Origin: Epiperipatus broadwayi
Taxonomy: Eukaryota > Onychophora > Udeonychophora > Euonychophora > Peripatidae
NCBI GenBank assembly: GCA_028023455.1
Contig: JAQFVV010006208.1
Span: 7,734,963 to 7,798,962 of the forward strand
DNA: 64,000 nt
Direction of reading: 5' to 3'
In this document: in pieces, positions 23,450 to 34,899 of the stretch
Layout: every line of letters begins with the position of its first letter
Position numbering within the stretch: position 1 is the stretch's first letter
The notes under the pieces: model-generated
Database searches by the model: none
What the model was told of the DNA's origin: nothing
What the model saw: the letters and a program-made list of their open reading frames with translations, nothing else
Translations under genes and position numbers: made by a program

Positions 23450-24040
23450 TTTTAGCTTATCTTTTTACTTTTGGAATTCTTTTGTTCTCTCCAATTCTAC
23501 TTTTATTTCTAATTACATTAAAAAAAAATACGAAAGAATAATTTAATTTTCATTGTACGTTTTTGTTTTTTTTAAAAAAAAATTATAGTCAAACAAAAAT
23601 CTAAATTTACTTTTATTTTTTTAGCTTTTACCAAATGCCACTATATTTGTACCATATATAAATAACGGTACAATATATATATAAGGTCAATATATGGCAA
23701 CTTAGATATGTTAGTTTTTTTATAAAAAGTGAATGGAAGTATTGTTTGTTGATAAAACCTGTTTACAATTTTTGTTTTATTAGTGGGAGAGAATGTTGAT
23801 ATATATATATTATAGCAATGTTTCACAATACAGCAACTTAACCTAAAATGTAGCATGTATTTATATATAAACTCAGGTAGTCATAAACATAAAATATACA
23901 AACAAACATTGCTCCATAATAATAATGTTAATATAAAATAAAAATATGTTAAATATTTGTTTTTATAAGCAAAAGTTATTTCATCCATGCAGTCAGAAAA
24001 ATTACCTACAAATATAATGATTTTTGAATATTAATTAGTT
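23450..24040. other. AT-rich intron, nothing recognised
   Basis: Short stops in all frames and (AT)n near 23800. Nothing recognisable. Confidence 0.42.
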
Positions 24041-24048
24041 TTAATTAC

Positions 24049-24169
24049 CTTCCTATTATAGTATTTCCGAATGTCATGTGACCGGTTGGACTGAGGTTTC
24101 CACCAGGTGGTAAGATTTTAGAAGAGACAGATTGGTTAATAACTCCCACTGTGCTCGTGAAGAAAGGTT
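24049..24169 (-). CDS. tns: tensin exon, Ser/Pro/Gly linker
   Basis: The minus strand has a CCATTTCAG acceptor and a GTAATT donor. There are 39 full codons: PFFTSTVGVINQSVSSKILP, then PGGNLSPTGHMTFGNTIIG. It starts with AA (joins G of the 44 kb exon to make Glu) and leaves AG (joins G of the 3.8 kb exon to make Arg). No domain is recognised; it belongs to the poorly conserved linker. Support comes from both splice sites and from phase matching on both sides. Confidence 0.78.
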
Positions 24170-24479
24170 CTGAAATGGATTAAAGATCCCAATAAAAACT
24201 ACGTATTATTTATTCTATTTGTGATCTTATATTGCTATTGTTTATGGATGAGTGAATGAATGTATATATTATTGTAATTTTTATTTCAAAAACCAATCAT
24301 ATAAACATTAAGCAAGTTAATGGATATTATATTTATAATGAAAAAAACTGCACATTGTAATTGTTACTATGGTTATCAAACTTCATTAATTTTGGTCAGC
24401 CTTACAAAATTTCTAATAGAAAGTCACATTTTTGTAACACACATTAATAGAATCTAAAAGAATCATGCTGAGTAATGTA

Positions 24480-24800
24480 TATATACATACCCATGTATAT
24501 GTAATCTTATAATTCCAAGATTACATATATGTAATCATATAATTATAAGATTACATATATTGATTTGAAGAAATACAGACATCGAATTATAATATTATAT
24601 CCATGTATATATAAGAATGTATATACAGAGAGCCTACCAATAGCTCAAACAAGCTCTTAATTGATAAGAGCTTGTCATGCTCTAAATTGATAAGAGCTTG
24701 TTTGAGCTATTGGTACGCTCTCTGTAGTATATTTTTGTAAATACAAGCTTATAAAAAGCAATGTCACATTATATATGACTTGCTTTATTGATAATAAAAA
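24480..24800. repeat. hairpin family R
   Basis: GAGAGCCTACCAATAGCTCA...AAGCTCTTAATTGATAAGAG faces TAAGAGCTTGTTTGAGCTAT...GGTACGCTCTC at about 24628-24726. The right flank ACAAGCTTATAAAAAGCAAT...TATATATGACTTGCTTTATT recurs at 36.89-36.95 kb. Confidence 0.75.
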
Positions 24801-24917
24801 TGTATATATAGATTTATTGGTTGCTATAAAACTGGCTTGGAAGAAAGATCTTGATTTAAATTCATTATTAAATAATTCAAAATGACCAATTGATAGCAAA
24901 TCTATTCCTGGTGTAAC

Positions 24918-25349
24918 ACAGGCAAAACTCTCCATACAGTAGGGCCACTCAGTGCAAATCGTAGTAATCAATGGATGCCAAAAGGCTTGTGCATAAAATC
25001 CCTATCTAGTGCCTACTCATCCAATATCCCCAGACTAGTTTCTGGCTTGTGGCCTTTGTCAGTGAGGAGCTTTGGACCTGAGAGCGCTGTATCTAGATCT
25101 TAGGATCTAATGCAATCCTCCAGCAGCCACCTTTTATCCCTACTTAACTACAAAACTGTGAGAAGAAAATTAAAAACATAATAATATTTTCAATCTAAGC
25201 TCAATAGCTTATATAGTCATATGGGTTTGAACTCAGTTCAGTACCCATACATTTTGGTGTCTTTAGCTCCTCAACAACCATAGCCACCGCTATCCTATTA
25301 GGCAGGATTGGTGTTATGTGCTAACATAAGAAATGGTGATCATGTGATA
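24918..25349. repeat. fold-back family A, copy e
   Basis: The left arm starts ACAGGCAAAACTCTCCATAC. The centre holds GAAGAAAATTAAAAACATAA...CATACATTTTGGTGTCTTTA, shared inverted with 36.1 kb. The right end is AAGAAATGGTGATCATGTGA. It carries a minus-strand ribozyme-like segment at 25027-25068. Confidence 0.8.
25027..25068 (-). ncRNA. hammerhead-like segment, family A layout
   Basis: Minus strand: TCCTCA, CTGACAA, stem-loop GGCCACAAGCC between two A, GAAA, palindrome ACTAGT, C, then TGGGGA. TCCTCA and TGGGGA pair over 6 bp (one G/U). The core has A where hammerheads need G (CTGACAA versus CTGANGA), so this copy is probably inactive. Confidence 0.5.
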
Positions 25350-25359
25350 TTCCTGGTGC

Positions 25360-25785
25360 AGTTTATAAGATTCCTTTCGATTGTCATAAAATTTATATAG
25401 GTCATAGTAAATTAAGTCTTAATGAAAGTTAACATTCATAAGAATAGAGTTAAACATAGATATAGGTCATAAAATATTATTTGACAATTCAGAGGTTATC
25501 TTCTATGAAAGAAATGAATTAAAAAGAGAAAAATAAACTGTGATGATAAATTTTATAGAATCTGAAGCCATCAATCTCATAAAGACATTCATTGACATTA
25601 AAGGAAGTTGTTTTTTGAAGTGAATGATGGGAAGGATTATTTTGTTTTGTATATATATATATATATGCTACTTAGATCTTAAAACAGTATGTGATGTGAT
25701 GCACTGTGACTTCTTAAACAGAGTCAGGAATCTGTCAGTAACTATGCCCAGAGAAATCTGTTAGCCACTTTATCTTCCATTCCCT
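25360..25785. other. intron, nothing recognised
   Basis: (TA)n near 25650. No other signal. Confidence 0.4.
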
Positions 25786-25788
25786 ACT

Positions 25789-27004
25789 CTAAATTTTACC
25801 ATATTCTGCTCCATCCCATTTCCACAACATAATCTTTGTCAACTCTATAGCCTTTATATCTAAATCCCCCTTATGTTTTCCCAAACCCAGCATAAAAACC
25901 AATAATCCACTTTCAGTATAATCACTTTTTTCATATTTATTCTTCCATAACTTCATTATATGTGCCCTTTCTGTTTTCAAGCATTTACATTCAATTGACA
26001 AATGCCTAATATTTTCTATTCCTTCCTTACACAATTTACAGACTAAATCACCCATATTTTTCCATTTACATGTATATTCTCTTGTTGCTAAAGATCCCAT
26101 TCTAGCCTTAAACAATAAACTACTTTCCTTACTATTATCATATATTAACTCGCACCTAATATTCTGTTTACTTCTATATATATTTAAACTCTTTTTACTC
26201 TTCATACTAGTTCTCCATCTCTCTAACTCCCTATTCTTTATTAATAAATCTATTCTTTTATCCCATTCCTTACCACTATAACACTCAACAATCCTCCTAA
26301 CACAATCATTCCATCTTTTGTACAAATATACTGATATAAATTCTTTATCCAAATCTTTTGCATACCGCATTACCTTTCTCACCCATCTTGTTGCCTGCCC
26401 TTTACTCGTAACCCAATTAAATACTATTTTGGCTATTCTTTTATTATCCATAAACTGCAATCTACCAAACATTTTCATTTTACTTTTTGCATCTCTCATA
26501 TAAAAACTTGACCATCCCATTTCTCCTTGAATTGCCTCCCTTGCTGTCCATACATCTGCATCCAATGCATGTCTTTCTACTTCCCTTTGAACTTTTTCTA
26601 AGTAATCTAATACCCTTTTACTAACACATAATGCATCATTATCATATGTTAACCCTCCTACTGCAACTCCCACATAATTCTAGCAACATCATATTTATTA
26701 TATAAAAACCCTGTTAATTTCTTTATCAACCCCTTTCTTTTCTTTGCTTCATTTATCAATTTTTTTCCCATTCATCCAAACAATTTTTCTGATTACTCGA
26801 GATAATTCCCAAATAACTACATCTATTCACCATACTTATCTTTATATCCCCCAATAAAAATTCTACATCTTCTCTTTCCCAGTATTAACCATCATTATAT
26901 TTGATTTTTCTTCACTAAATTTAATTCCCATCTCTTTATCCATCCCTGCACATGTCCTCAGCATAACTTCCATGTCTTCTCTTCTTTTTGCACACAAAAT
27001 ATAT
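25789..27004 (-). pseudogene. LINE reverse transcriptase, C-terminal half
   Basis: The longest frame in the window (294 codons, 26673-25789) plus about 330 bases upstream in broken frames. The upstream part has IYILCAKRREDMEVML, then GMDKEMGIKFSEEKSNIMM, the strand following the RT catalytic YxDD box. The long frame has LFKARMGSLATREYTCKWKN, then CKLCKEGIENIRHLSIEC, a C-x2-C...H-x4-C knuckle typical of LINE RT C-termini. A frameshift lies near 26678. The 5' side ends abruptly at fold-back copy f, just after where the catalytic Asp pair should lie. Confidence 0.82.
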
Positions 27005-27005
27005 A

Positions 27006-27298
27006 TCAAACTCTCCATACAGTAGTGCCACCTATGTGAGCATTAAATAATCAATGGATGAAAGAAGATTTGTGCATAAAATCTCTATCTAGTGCCTACT
27101 CATCCAATAACTGACTAGTTTCTAGCTTGTGGATTTCATTAGTGAGGAGCATTGTATCTGAGTAGGTGCACTAGATTAGGATTTTATGCATAAACCTTCT
27201 TGCATCCATTGATTATTTAATGCTTGTAGCCCTACTGTATGGAGTTTTCTATTGTTTTAATAACTTATGTAAGTATAGGGAATGGTGATCATGTGATA
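27006..27298. repeat. fold-back family A, copy f
   Basis: TCAAACTCTCCATACAGTAG to GGAATGGTGATCATGTGATA. It cuts into the LINE at 27.0 kb. A ribozyme-like remnant lies near 27107-27150 (GACTAGTTTCTAGCTTGTGG, then ATTAGTGAGGAGC); its core is mutated. Confidence 0.78.
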
Positions 27299-27385
27299 TT
27301 TGTATTTTGTTTAATTTCACTTGAAAAGGACTATTTGTTAACAGATCAAACCCTGGTTGTGGAAGAATTTTAATAATTTTTTTTT

Positions 27386-27955
27386 TTGGCTAGTATTAAA
27401 TAATATTTTAATTTGCGAAGTGCAGATAGTTGAAAATTGAAATAAATCGAGATACTCCCAAATCTCTAGCACTCGTTAAATACTTAACAGACAGCCAATC
27501 AGATGTCAGGGATAGTAGTCCAAATGACATCCAAACCCAAACACACAACAAAGATTTTACGAGAAAAGGGTGGCCACCCTTTTCTCTACTTTTCATTCTA
27601 TATATCTAAGCCAGTCATAAGCATTTAGATTTGAAAGCTTGTTATGTATTCTAAAAACTACTTCATAGTAAATCATAGGATTTAGCGTTGTTACGTTTAT
27701 GATTTAGACTCAGTGAGTTAATTGTGAAGATATTTAAAGCTTCAAGCTTTCAAACCCAAATGCTTATGACTGGCTTAGATATATAGAAAGAAAAGTAGAG
27801 AAAAGAGTGGCTGCCCCTTTCTCATAAAATCTTTGTTGTGTGTTTGGATGTCATTTGGACAGCTATCCCTGACATCTGATTGGCTGTTGGTTAAGTATTT
27901 AACAAGCGCTAGAGATTTGGCAGTATCTCGATTTATTTCAATTTTGGCTAGTATT
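27386..27955. repeat. inverted-repeat element flanked by TTGGCTAGTATT
   Basis: Arms of about 220 bases (about 27430-27650 and 27735-27945) are near-perfect complements: TGAAATAAATCGAGATACT...GCCAATCAGATGTCAGGGAT...AAGCATTTAGATTTGAAAGC. They surround about 85 bases. The 12-base string TTGGCTAGTATT stands at 27386 and again at 27944, which could be a target duplication. No coding capacity. Confidence 0.75.
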
Positions 27956-27994
27956 GTGATGTTATATGATTTTTTATTTTGTAATTCAATAAAT

Positions 27995-28130
27995 AGGAGT
28001 ACTTCCCCATAAAGGAAAGATTAATCATATTACAAATAAACTACAGCATACCACTGCTTTCAACCAGGCAGGACATATTCATAGCACTAGATAAAATCAG
28101 ATTTCCGTTTTATAAATACACATATATACT
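27995..28130. repeat. dispersed repeat shared with 40.5 kb
   Basis: CACTGCTTT(T)...CCAGGCAGGACATATTCATA here matches CACTGCTTTTGGCCAGGCTG...CATATTCATAGCA at about 40510-40560, with similar flanks. Confidence 0.5.
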
Positions 28131-28390
28131 GTTAGAATTATGTGTGGTACGTTTACAAACATACACCAATAAATTTATCAGGTGCTAATATTTCATAGGA
28201 TCAAGTTTGCTGACTTTTTGTAGCTATAAATAAAGTTATCAAAAACCAAAATTAAAATATTACTTTTTAATAGCTTGATCCAGTAATACTGCTTATTTTA
28301 TTTATTAGTTTGGATTTTACATTTGTTCCATAACTTCAGATAAAATTGAAGGACTGGATAAAATCATTAGAAAATCTATTTCTCACGGAG

Positions 28391-28646
28391 TCAAAAGTCT
28401 CCATACAGTAGCGCACCTCAGGGCAAGCCAGAATAATCAATGGATGCAGGAAGGTTTGTGCATAAAATCCCTATCTAGTGCTTACTCGTCCAATATTGCT
28501 AACTAGTTGACTTTTATCAGTGAGGAGCACAAACCTTCCTGCATCCATTGATTACTCAGGCTTGCACTGAGTGGCACTACTGTATGGAGAGTTTTGTCTC
28601 TGTGAAAAACAGCTTGGGTAAGCATAAAGAATGGTGATCATGCGAG
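28391..28646. repeat. fold-back family A, copy g
   Basis: TCAAAAGTCTCCATACAGTA to AAGAATGGTGATCATGCGA. The centre retains AACTAGTTGACTTTTATCAG and TGAGGAGC; the ribozyme-like part is mostly deleted. Confidence 0.75.
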
Positions 28647-29014
28647 AATTTATTTCCTGGTTTGATTATCTCTAAATTCATTTATATTGCTTCTGAATAT
28701 CGTGCTCTGTTTAAAAAAAAATCCATACTCAAAATGACTTGGAATAAAAAATTGATGGCTTTTGTGCATTTTCTGCATAAATTTCATCTTGTTCCCATCA
28801 ATACATAAATTCTTATTTTAAACAAAGGCAAAGTTACAACAGAAATCACAATGTTAAATGTTTTTCAATTTTTTTTCATGTCACCATCAACAATTTCAAC
28901 TATTATCCATTCATCTATGTATCAACAATAAAACAATAGTTATAACCAGTAAAATCTAAGTAATACTAATAAATATTTGAAACCTGGAGCTTAATTGTAA
29001 GTACAGCGGATTTG

Positions 29015-29888
29015 GTAATACAGCATCGATTGATCCATGCCATAAGATGGCGCTGTTTCTAGTGAAAAACGAATAGATATAACGTTACTGGTCTGATTTA
29101 ATTATTTATCGTGTATTTTTTTTTTTTAAATAAATAAATTGATTTTTAAATATTTTTTTTTAATACGTTTTGTAAAAACCTTTTTTTTCTTTATTTTTTT
29201 TGTAAAACTTGTTGTTTAACAAAATTGAATTACGGTCTTTTTTTTTTTTAAAGTAACTTTTTTTTTTCGTTTTTGATTACGGTCTTCTTTTTTTTAAAGT
29301 AACTTTTTTTATTTTTTTTGGCTTTTTACTTTCATTAACCTACCACAAAGGCAGTTCTTCTGGGTGAGGAAAATATTTCTCTGTTGAAGAAAGGCCACCG
29401 CATCTGCTTCTGTAGTCTGCCATTGAAATGTTTTGATCTCGAAAAAGTCTCGGAAAGTGCGCAATTTGATCGTGAACTTTGCCGAATTGTGACTAAAACT
29501 CCTCATTAACTAAATTCTGACCCCTGACAACGAAACCAGGGGCGTTTGGAAAATCATTACAATTTTTTTTTTTTCATGTCATATCATTACAATTTTTAAG
29601 AACGAAAATAAAAAAAAAATACATCGAAGCAAAAAAAAAAAAACGTTATAATATAGTTTTCGAGATTCAAATACAGAAAACTTCACATCATACGCTGTAT
29701 AATAGTTAAGAGTAATGTCTATAAAGAGACTTGCATACTCGTCGCTAATAATGTTCAACATACTAGAGATGTTGGGATAAGTTTACTAGGCCGTAAGATC
29801 TATGAGCGGACTTGTAAACAGCATATTTATGTGCTTTAGCGTAGAAACAGCGTCATCTTATAGCGTGGATCAATCGATGTTGTATTAC
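29015..29888 (-). mobile_element. Merlin-like DNA transposon remnant
   Basis: Terminal inverted repeats of about 47 bases face each other: GTAATACAGCATCGATTGAT...AAGATGGCGCTGTTTCTA at 29015-29061, and its complement at 29841-29888. Inside, the minus frame at 29506-29309 reads TFRDFFEIKTFQWQTTEADA, then VAFLQQRNIF and CLCGRLM. This fits the N-terminal region of ISXO2/IS1016-type transposases (helix, then a C-x-C knuckle), the family to which animal Merlin elements belong. The catalytic DDE part is absent. No clear target duplication. Confidence 0.5.
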
Positions 29889-29894
29889 GAACTC

Positions 29895-30255
29895 ATATTT
29901 TCAGATCAACATGGGCATGGCAATAATATTGGCATCAGCATGGGATTTGGGTTTTTATCATCAGATTTTCAATGATATGGATGGCAGAAAAGTTGGAGGT
30001 TGGAGTAGATTGAAGCCTGTCCATTAAAGTATGAAGATTTGCTATCTTAATATAAACAGAGCACTGATTATATATATGTGTGGGAGATGATAATCTGGAC
30101 CAACTGATGAGTTCTGGTTTAGCACAAAATATGTATAATGGTGATTATTTATCTTTTCTATATGTGTGTGATCATGTGTATCAGTTGTATGAGATAGTGT
30201 GGATAGATGGAGGGTGCTTGTAAATCTGAGTTCAAATCCTTTATACTTGTAATAC
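29895..30255 (+). mobile_element. family H element
   Basis: Starts near GATCAACATGGGCATGGCAA, then CATCAGATTTTCAATGATAT, GGAGTAGATTGAAGCCTGTC, the ribozyme-like segment (30100-30141), and TATCAGTTGTATGAGATA up to GTTCAAATCC. Confidence 0.8.
30100..30141 (+). ncRNA. hammerhead-like segment, family H, GAAA lost
   Basis: CCAA, CTGATGA (30104-30110), stem-loop GTTCT...AGCAC, then AAAA in place of GAAA, ATATGTAT, A/ATGG. Loss of the invariant G should kill cleavage. Confidence 0.5.
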
Positions 30256-30324
30256 TAATAAATGTATGAGACATACAATCACTATTCAAAAATATTCTCA
30301 AGTAAAATACAGGAGAAATTCACA

Positions 30325-30600
30325 CAAGATATATAATAATTTGAACTTAGACTTTCAATCACCCACCAACTATTCGCACCATCTCATACAACTGATACAC
30401 ATGACCACACACATGTAGAAAAGACAAATAATCACCAATATACATCTTTTGTGCTAAACCAGAACTCATCAGCTGGTCCAGATTATTATCTCCCACAAAC
30501 ATATATAATCAGTGCTCAGTTTATATTAAGAGAGCAAATCTTCACACTTTAATTAATGGACAGGCTTCAATCTACTCCAACCTTCAACTTTTTTTTTTCT
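30325..30600 (-). mobile_element. family H element, 5' truncated
   Basis: Minus copy with the ribozyme-like segment at 30435-30476 (CTGATGA intact, GAAA changed to AAAA). Together with 29895-30255 it makes an inverted pair separated by about 70 bases. Next to it, TCCAGGTTTGTGAAAAGTGC (about 30633) matches an arm of the hairpin at 63.25 kb. Confidence 0.75.
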
Positions 30601-30872
30601 AAGTTGAAATCCCTTATATTTACAATTAAAGCTCCAGGTTTGTGAAAAGTGCCTGGTTTTCAAATATTTACAAGATATATAATAAATAATCTCAATTATC
30701 TATGAACAAAATTATTTCATACTAAGCTTATAAAAATACCCTTTTGCCCTACTACAGGAAATAAGATAATTCACAAATGGGTACATGTTAAAATAAATAA
30801 CCCTGCATTAAAAGAAAAGAAAAAAACTATTTGATTCCCAGAAATATTATAAGCTTACTATAGCATAGTGCT

Positions 30873-30981
30873 ATTTTTTCCCCCCAATGTGTCATAGCAT
30901 CAGCCATGAAGCAAACCCGCTAACCCGGGACAACTGCTTGTAAAGCAGCGGTCGCTGACCTCTCGACGACCAATGCTTGAC
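30873..30981 (-). mobile_element. tRNA-derived SINE copy 4
   Basis: Minus strand TCAAGCATTGGTCGTCGAGA through CGCTGCTTTACAAGCAGTTG to GCTATGACACATT. Flanked by TGCTATTT on both sides (possible target duplication). Confidence 0.8.
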
Positions 30982-31119
30982 AAATGCTATTTATTTTTAA
31001 TTCATTTTATTTTATTACTATGTGTCAGAGAACGTTTTATCTTTTAAATAATTAAAAAGTCCTGTTAAAACAAGTGGTTATGGCAAACAAATAGCTATTT
31101 TTATATATATTATTTCTTT

Positions 31120-31420
31120 AAAAGGACTTGAATTTAGATTTTCAAACTCTCTGTATTCCATTTTAGACTACCTGTTATCACATACATGTGAAAAAGATAA
31201 ATGATCTCCAACATACGTATTTTGTATTGAATCAGCACTCACGGACCAACTGATGAATGCTGGTTCAGCACAAAATATGTCTATTGGAGGTCATTTATCT
31301 TTTTCACAAGTATGTGGTCATAGGTATCAGTTGTATAAGATGGAGTACATGGCTGTAGGGGGCTTGAAAGTCTGAGTTCAAGTCTCTCCTAATTACATTA
31401 AGTTTAGTATAGAAACTATA
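31120..31420. mobile_element. family H, head-to-head composite
   Basis: A minus 3' half (31120-31240) is joined to a plus 3' half (31243-31420). The plus side has CCAA, CTGATGA (31250-31256), stem-loop ATGCT...AGCAC, then AAAA instead of GAAA. The joint falls inside the ribozyme segment. Confidence 0.75.
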
Positions 31421-31424
31421 CCTA

Positions 31425-32515
31425 CATTTGAATTACTTCTAATATATACTCCTTTGTGAATTACTTTAACAAAAACTTTTTTGTGGCTTGTATTATGAGA
31501 TTGAGTATAAACAGCGTTTAAGATGCCAACCCAGTTAAGTAAGTATCGGAAGGATTTACTTAAAGAACAACAACTAATCTTTGACGAATGTTTATAAGCC
31601 ATTTCATGATTCTTAATCTTTTGTTTATTTTTTTTTTTTAAAAAAAAGTAATACAAATAGCAAGTCATATATCTAACCAGAGCTCTTTCCTGATTTTGAT
31701 TAAACTTTCATTTTTTTTCTTTCAAATTATATAAAAAAAAAATGAAATGCAGAGGCAAACTGTCACGTGTCACACCATCGACAAATTAAAATTATTCTGA
31801 GATATGTCATACTGAAATACGAGTATAATGTATATACTTAACCTATATGTAATTATAGTGAATTTGAACCCAGAACTTTCAAGCTTCCTACACACACTGA
31901 ACACACCCGATTAAGACATTACTAAAAGACAAAGAACTCCCTAAGGTACTCTAGAAAAAAAGGATTGAAATTAAATTAATAATAACCTGCTGGTATTTAA
32001 TAATAAATATATTAAAATTTAAAGTTTATACCGGGGCTAAAATATGATAGAATAATCACTAGTACAATAAATCTAAGTAATTAACAGATGAGTAGTTCAT
32101 AAATTCGAGCTTCCATCGTTATTTATATATAATTTTAATTTTTAAACAAATTATTAAAAAATGTAATGAATTTTGCATATAAATATTTCACTATTTATGT
32201 TATTTCATTTAATGAAACGAAAACACGCCTCCTTCAATAACAGATCTTTTTTCAAGAGCATTTCCCTGGATAATTAAAAATAAACAAAAGTTAAAAGGGG
32301 AGGGGGAGAAGGCTTGAATATGATCACTCTCAACGTTAGCGTTCTACAGGATGTTTATTTTATTAATTATGGGTATGATCAATTTACCAAACATTGATGC
32401 AAATTAGTTTCATTTGCATAAAACCTCCACTTTAAGGGAACCGCCATCCCCATATCGCAGTCAATTAAATAGTAATATCAGGACTATAAGTATATACAAA
32501 TAACTGATATACTAT
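31425..32515. other. AT-rich intron, nothing recognised
   Basis: A short piece at 31850-31900 (GTAATTATAGTGAATTTGAA, CCCAGAACTTTCAAG) is a fragment of the family H 3' block. Nothing else is recognised. Confidence 0.4.
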
Positions 32516-32522
32516 ATTCATA

Positions 32523-32609
32523 ATTTTTTTATATATATGTCAAAGCGTTGACCGGGCCAGCTGCTTGGAAGGCAGCTATGCTAACCGTTAGGCCACCAAC
32601 GCTTGACCT
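32523..32609 (-). mobile_element. tRNA-derived SINE copy 5, internally deleted
   Basis: Minus strand TCAAGCGTTGGTGGCC, GGTTAGCATAGCTGCC, then straight to CCGGTCAACGCTTTGACATA. CTATATTCATAATT on both sides (about 32512 and 32610) is a 14-base target duplication. Confidence 0.85.
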
Positions 32610-32869
32610 ATATTCATAATTATATATTCATAATTTTGATTATAAAATGACTTGATTTCAATAATTTTTATTTACAGTAATTTTCTTTTATTATTAATAG
32701 AATAGTTAGTTACAGGTGTTAAATGTTTATATATTAATTTGGATAAGATTTTGTATTATTTAATACAATGATTAATAAGTTTTTATAAATAAAATGATCT
32801 ACCACCTATATATATAAACTATGGTTTGAAATGGTACTTAAATTTATCCAATAAATGAAGTGTATGTAT

Positions 32870-33245
32870 TTTATCATCAGATTTTCAATCCTGTTCATTA
32901 AGTTTGTCAAGTGTTGTTAGCCGCGAGGTCATCGCAGCCGCCTTGCAAGCAAGTAGTTGGTTGCAGACGGTTGTGGGTTCGCGTCCCGGCCGATGCTATG
33001 ACATATGAAAAAAAAAAAAAAAGTTGGAATATTTGCTATATTAATATAAACCGAGCACTATTACATATATATGTGGGAGATGATGATCTGAACCAATTGA
33101 TGAGTGCTGGTTCAGCATAAGATGCACATATAGGAGACCATTTATCTTTTTCACATGTGTGGGCGGTTGTATAAGATGGAGGGAGGACTAAAGGTAACTT
33201 GAAAGTCTGGGTTCAAATTAGCTTAAAAGTATATATAACGTATTT
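32870..33245 (+). mobile_element. family H element split by a SINE
   Basis: The element reads CATCAGATTTTCAATCCTGT up to TTAAGTTTG, is broken by SINE copy 6, and resumes AAGTTGGAATATTTGCTATA. The ribozyme-like segment near 33091-33135 is mutated (TTGATGA, ATAAGA for GAAA). Confidence 0.78.
32909..33022 (+). mobile_element. tRNA-derived SINE copy 6
   Basis: CAAGTGTTGTTAGCCGCGAG, GCCTTGCAAGCAAGTAGTTG, the B box GTGGGTTCGCGTCCC, GATGCTATGACATATG and an A tail. Very similar to copies 1 and 9. Inserted inside a family H element, so younger than it. Confidence 0.85.
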
Positions 33246-33249
33246 AAAT

Positions 33250-34200
33250 ATTGCATAATAGACATAAGAAATTCTTGTATTTGGTTAGTAATAATCTATT
33301 CTTTTGATGAAGTATTACTAGAGATTTTATATATACTAGAGCTGTGAAATTACTATTTTATCAGTTGTTAGAGAAGCATTTCCAGATGTTGTATTTATAG
33401 TAAAGTTAATTAATTTCTTTGTCTATAATCATATGATTAGATACAGTATTCTTGTCTAAATGAAATCTTAATAATTTTATATTATCTTATTATTTTAAAT
33501 GCATTTATTCCAACAGAATTGGATTTTCTGGCATCAAATACTAGTTATGTTTATGCTATAAAACAAAGTAAAGTAAGCACAATAGATAAACTTATTTTAA
33601 TGACCTGTTTACACACACTGTTTATTATGCCATATGGTACTTATAAGTCAGAACTGCTATGAAATATCTCACGCGTATTAAATACCGTCTTGTTTTTATT
33701 TTCTTTTTATTGTTATAGATATTACTTATAGATTTTTATAATAATTTTTAAAAAAAATCTGAACTTTTTAACTGAAAACAATTGGGGGCATGTTATTAGC
33801 GTGTGTGCGCGATATATGTGTGAAAATATGGTAATTAGATATAGCATTTTTTAAAAAATTGAATGCTTCAATTAGAATGCAAACTATCAACTTTCATTGG
33901 TTTGATTTTTTATTTTTAAATCATAATTATTTAACAAGAAAAAAAATAGAACAAAGAAATCTTTAAAATATGCTGTAAAAATAGACAGCGCAGCAAAACT
34001 GGTAATTTTATTAATCTTTGGTAAAGCAGCATAATTTTAAATATATATATATTGATTTTGTTTTATTAAAATTCAATAAGTGCCTGCAATAATATTTACG
34101 ATTATAATTAGTATTTCTAAAAAAAGATGTTATAAAAGATAATAATACTTGTCAGATATTTTATGGCCAGTAGATAACCTTTATTATCTCAAATAGTTGT
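33250..34200. other. AT-rich intron, nothing recognised
   Basis: No repeats shared within the window and no exon signals. Confidence 0.42.
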
Positions 34201-34219
34201 CTTTGTTCTCTAAAATCTA

Positions 34220-34890
34220 TTCATTAGTTTTCTTCCCCAAAGTAACCCAAAACTCCTTTGATAACATTTCATTCCACATATCTATGCCTCTGTTTTTTTT
34301 CATATGGGCACTATGTCTTCAATGTTAATAGAAACAATGCATTATTTTTATATAATACTCTCCATCTTGATTTCTTCTAAGCTCAGATAAACAAGCCCTG
34401 AACCTGTTCCAGCCAAACTCCTTCCATTTTTATTTGAACTATTACCTCTAATTAATCACATTACCCTAATTTTTACTTGTATTTATTTGACTCCTCTTAT
34501 CAACTGATCAACCAAATCTTGTAGTTCTTCCTTTCTAATGTAATCTGCATACCACAAATTATACTCTTATCTTTCTGCAATATAGAATCACCCAAAAAAC
34601 ATCCAAAATCTTTCTCAATGCAAACTCTGCTATATAATATTGGTGACAACATTTTGTGACCTTTTATCCACTTGAAACCAATCTGAGTTTGACTGTGCTA
34701 TCCTCATTTTGGCATTTTGGCTCCTACATGAAGAAGACAACAGGTGTTCCAAGTGTGGAAGGTATCCCATATTCAACATTGCTAACCAAAGATTTTCATG
34801 TCATACAGAATCAAAAGCTTCTCATAATCTATAAAAGAGAAGTAGGGAGGCTGTTAAAACATCCTAGCCTTATTGAGAATAATATTTAAG
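34220..34890 (-). pseudogene. degraded reverse-transcriptase fragment
   Basis: Pieces of minus-strand frames read like a worn LINE RT: LLILYDMKIFG (as in helper strands), GFKWIKGHKMLSPILYSRVC, then IEKDFGCFLGDSILQKDK and MNKWKEFGWNRFRACLSE. KMLSPILY resembles the LSP-x-L motif upstream of the catalytic box. Many stops. Family not determined. Confidence 0.35.
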
Positions 34891-34899
34891 TTATCTGAC

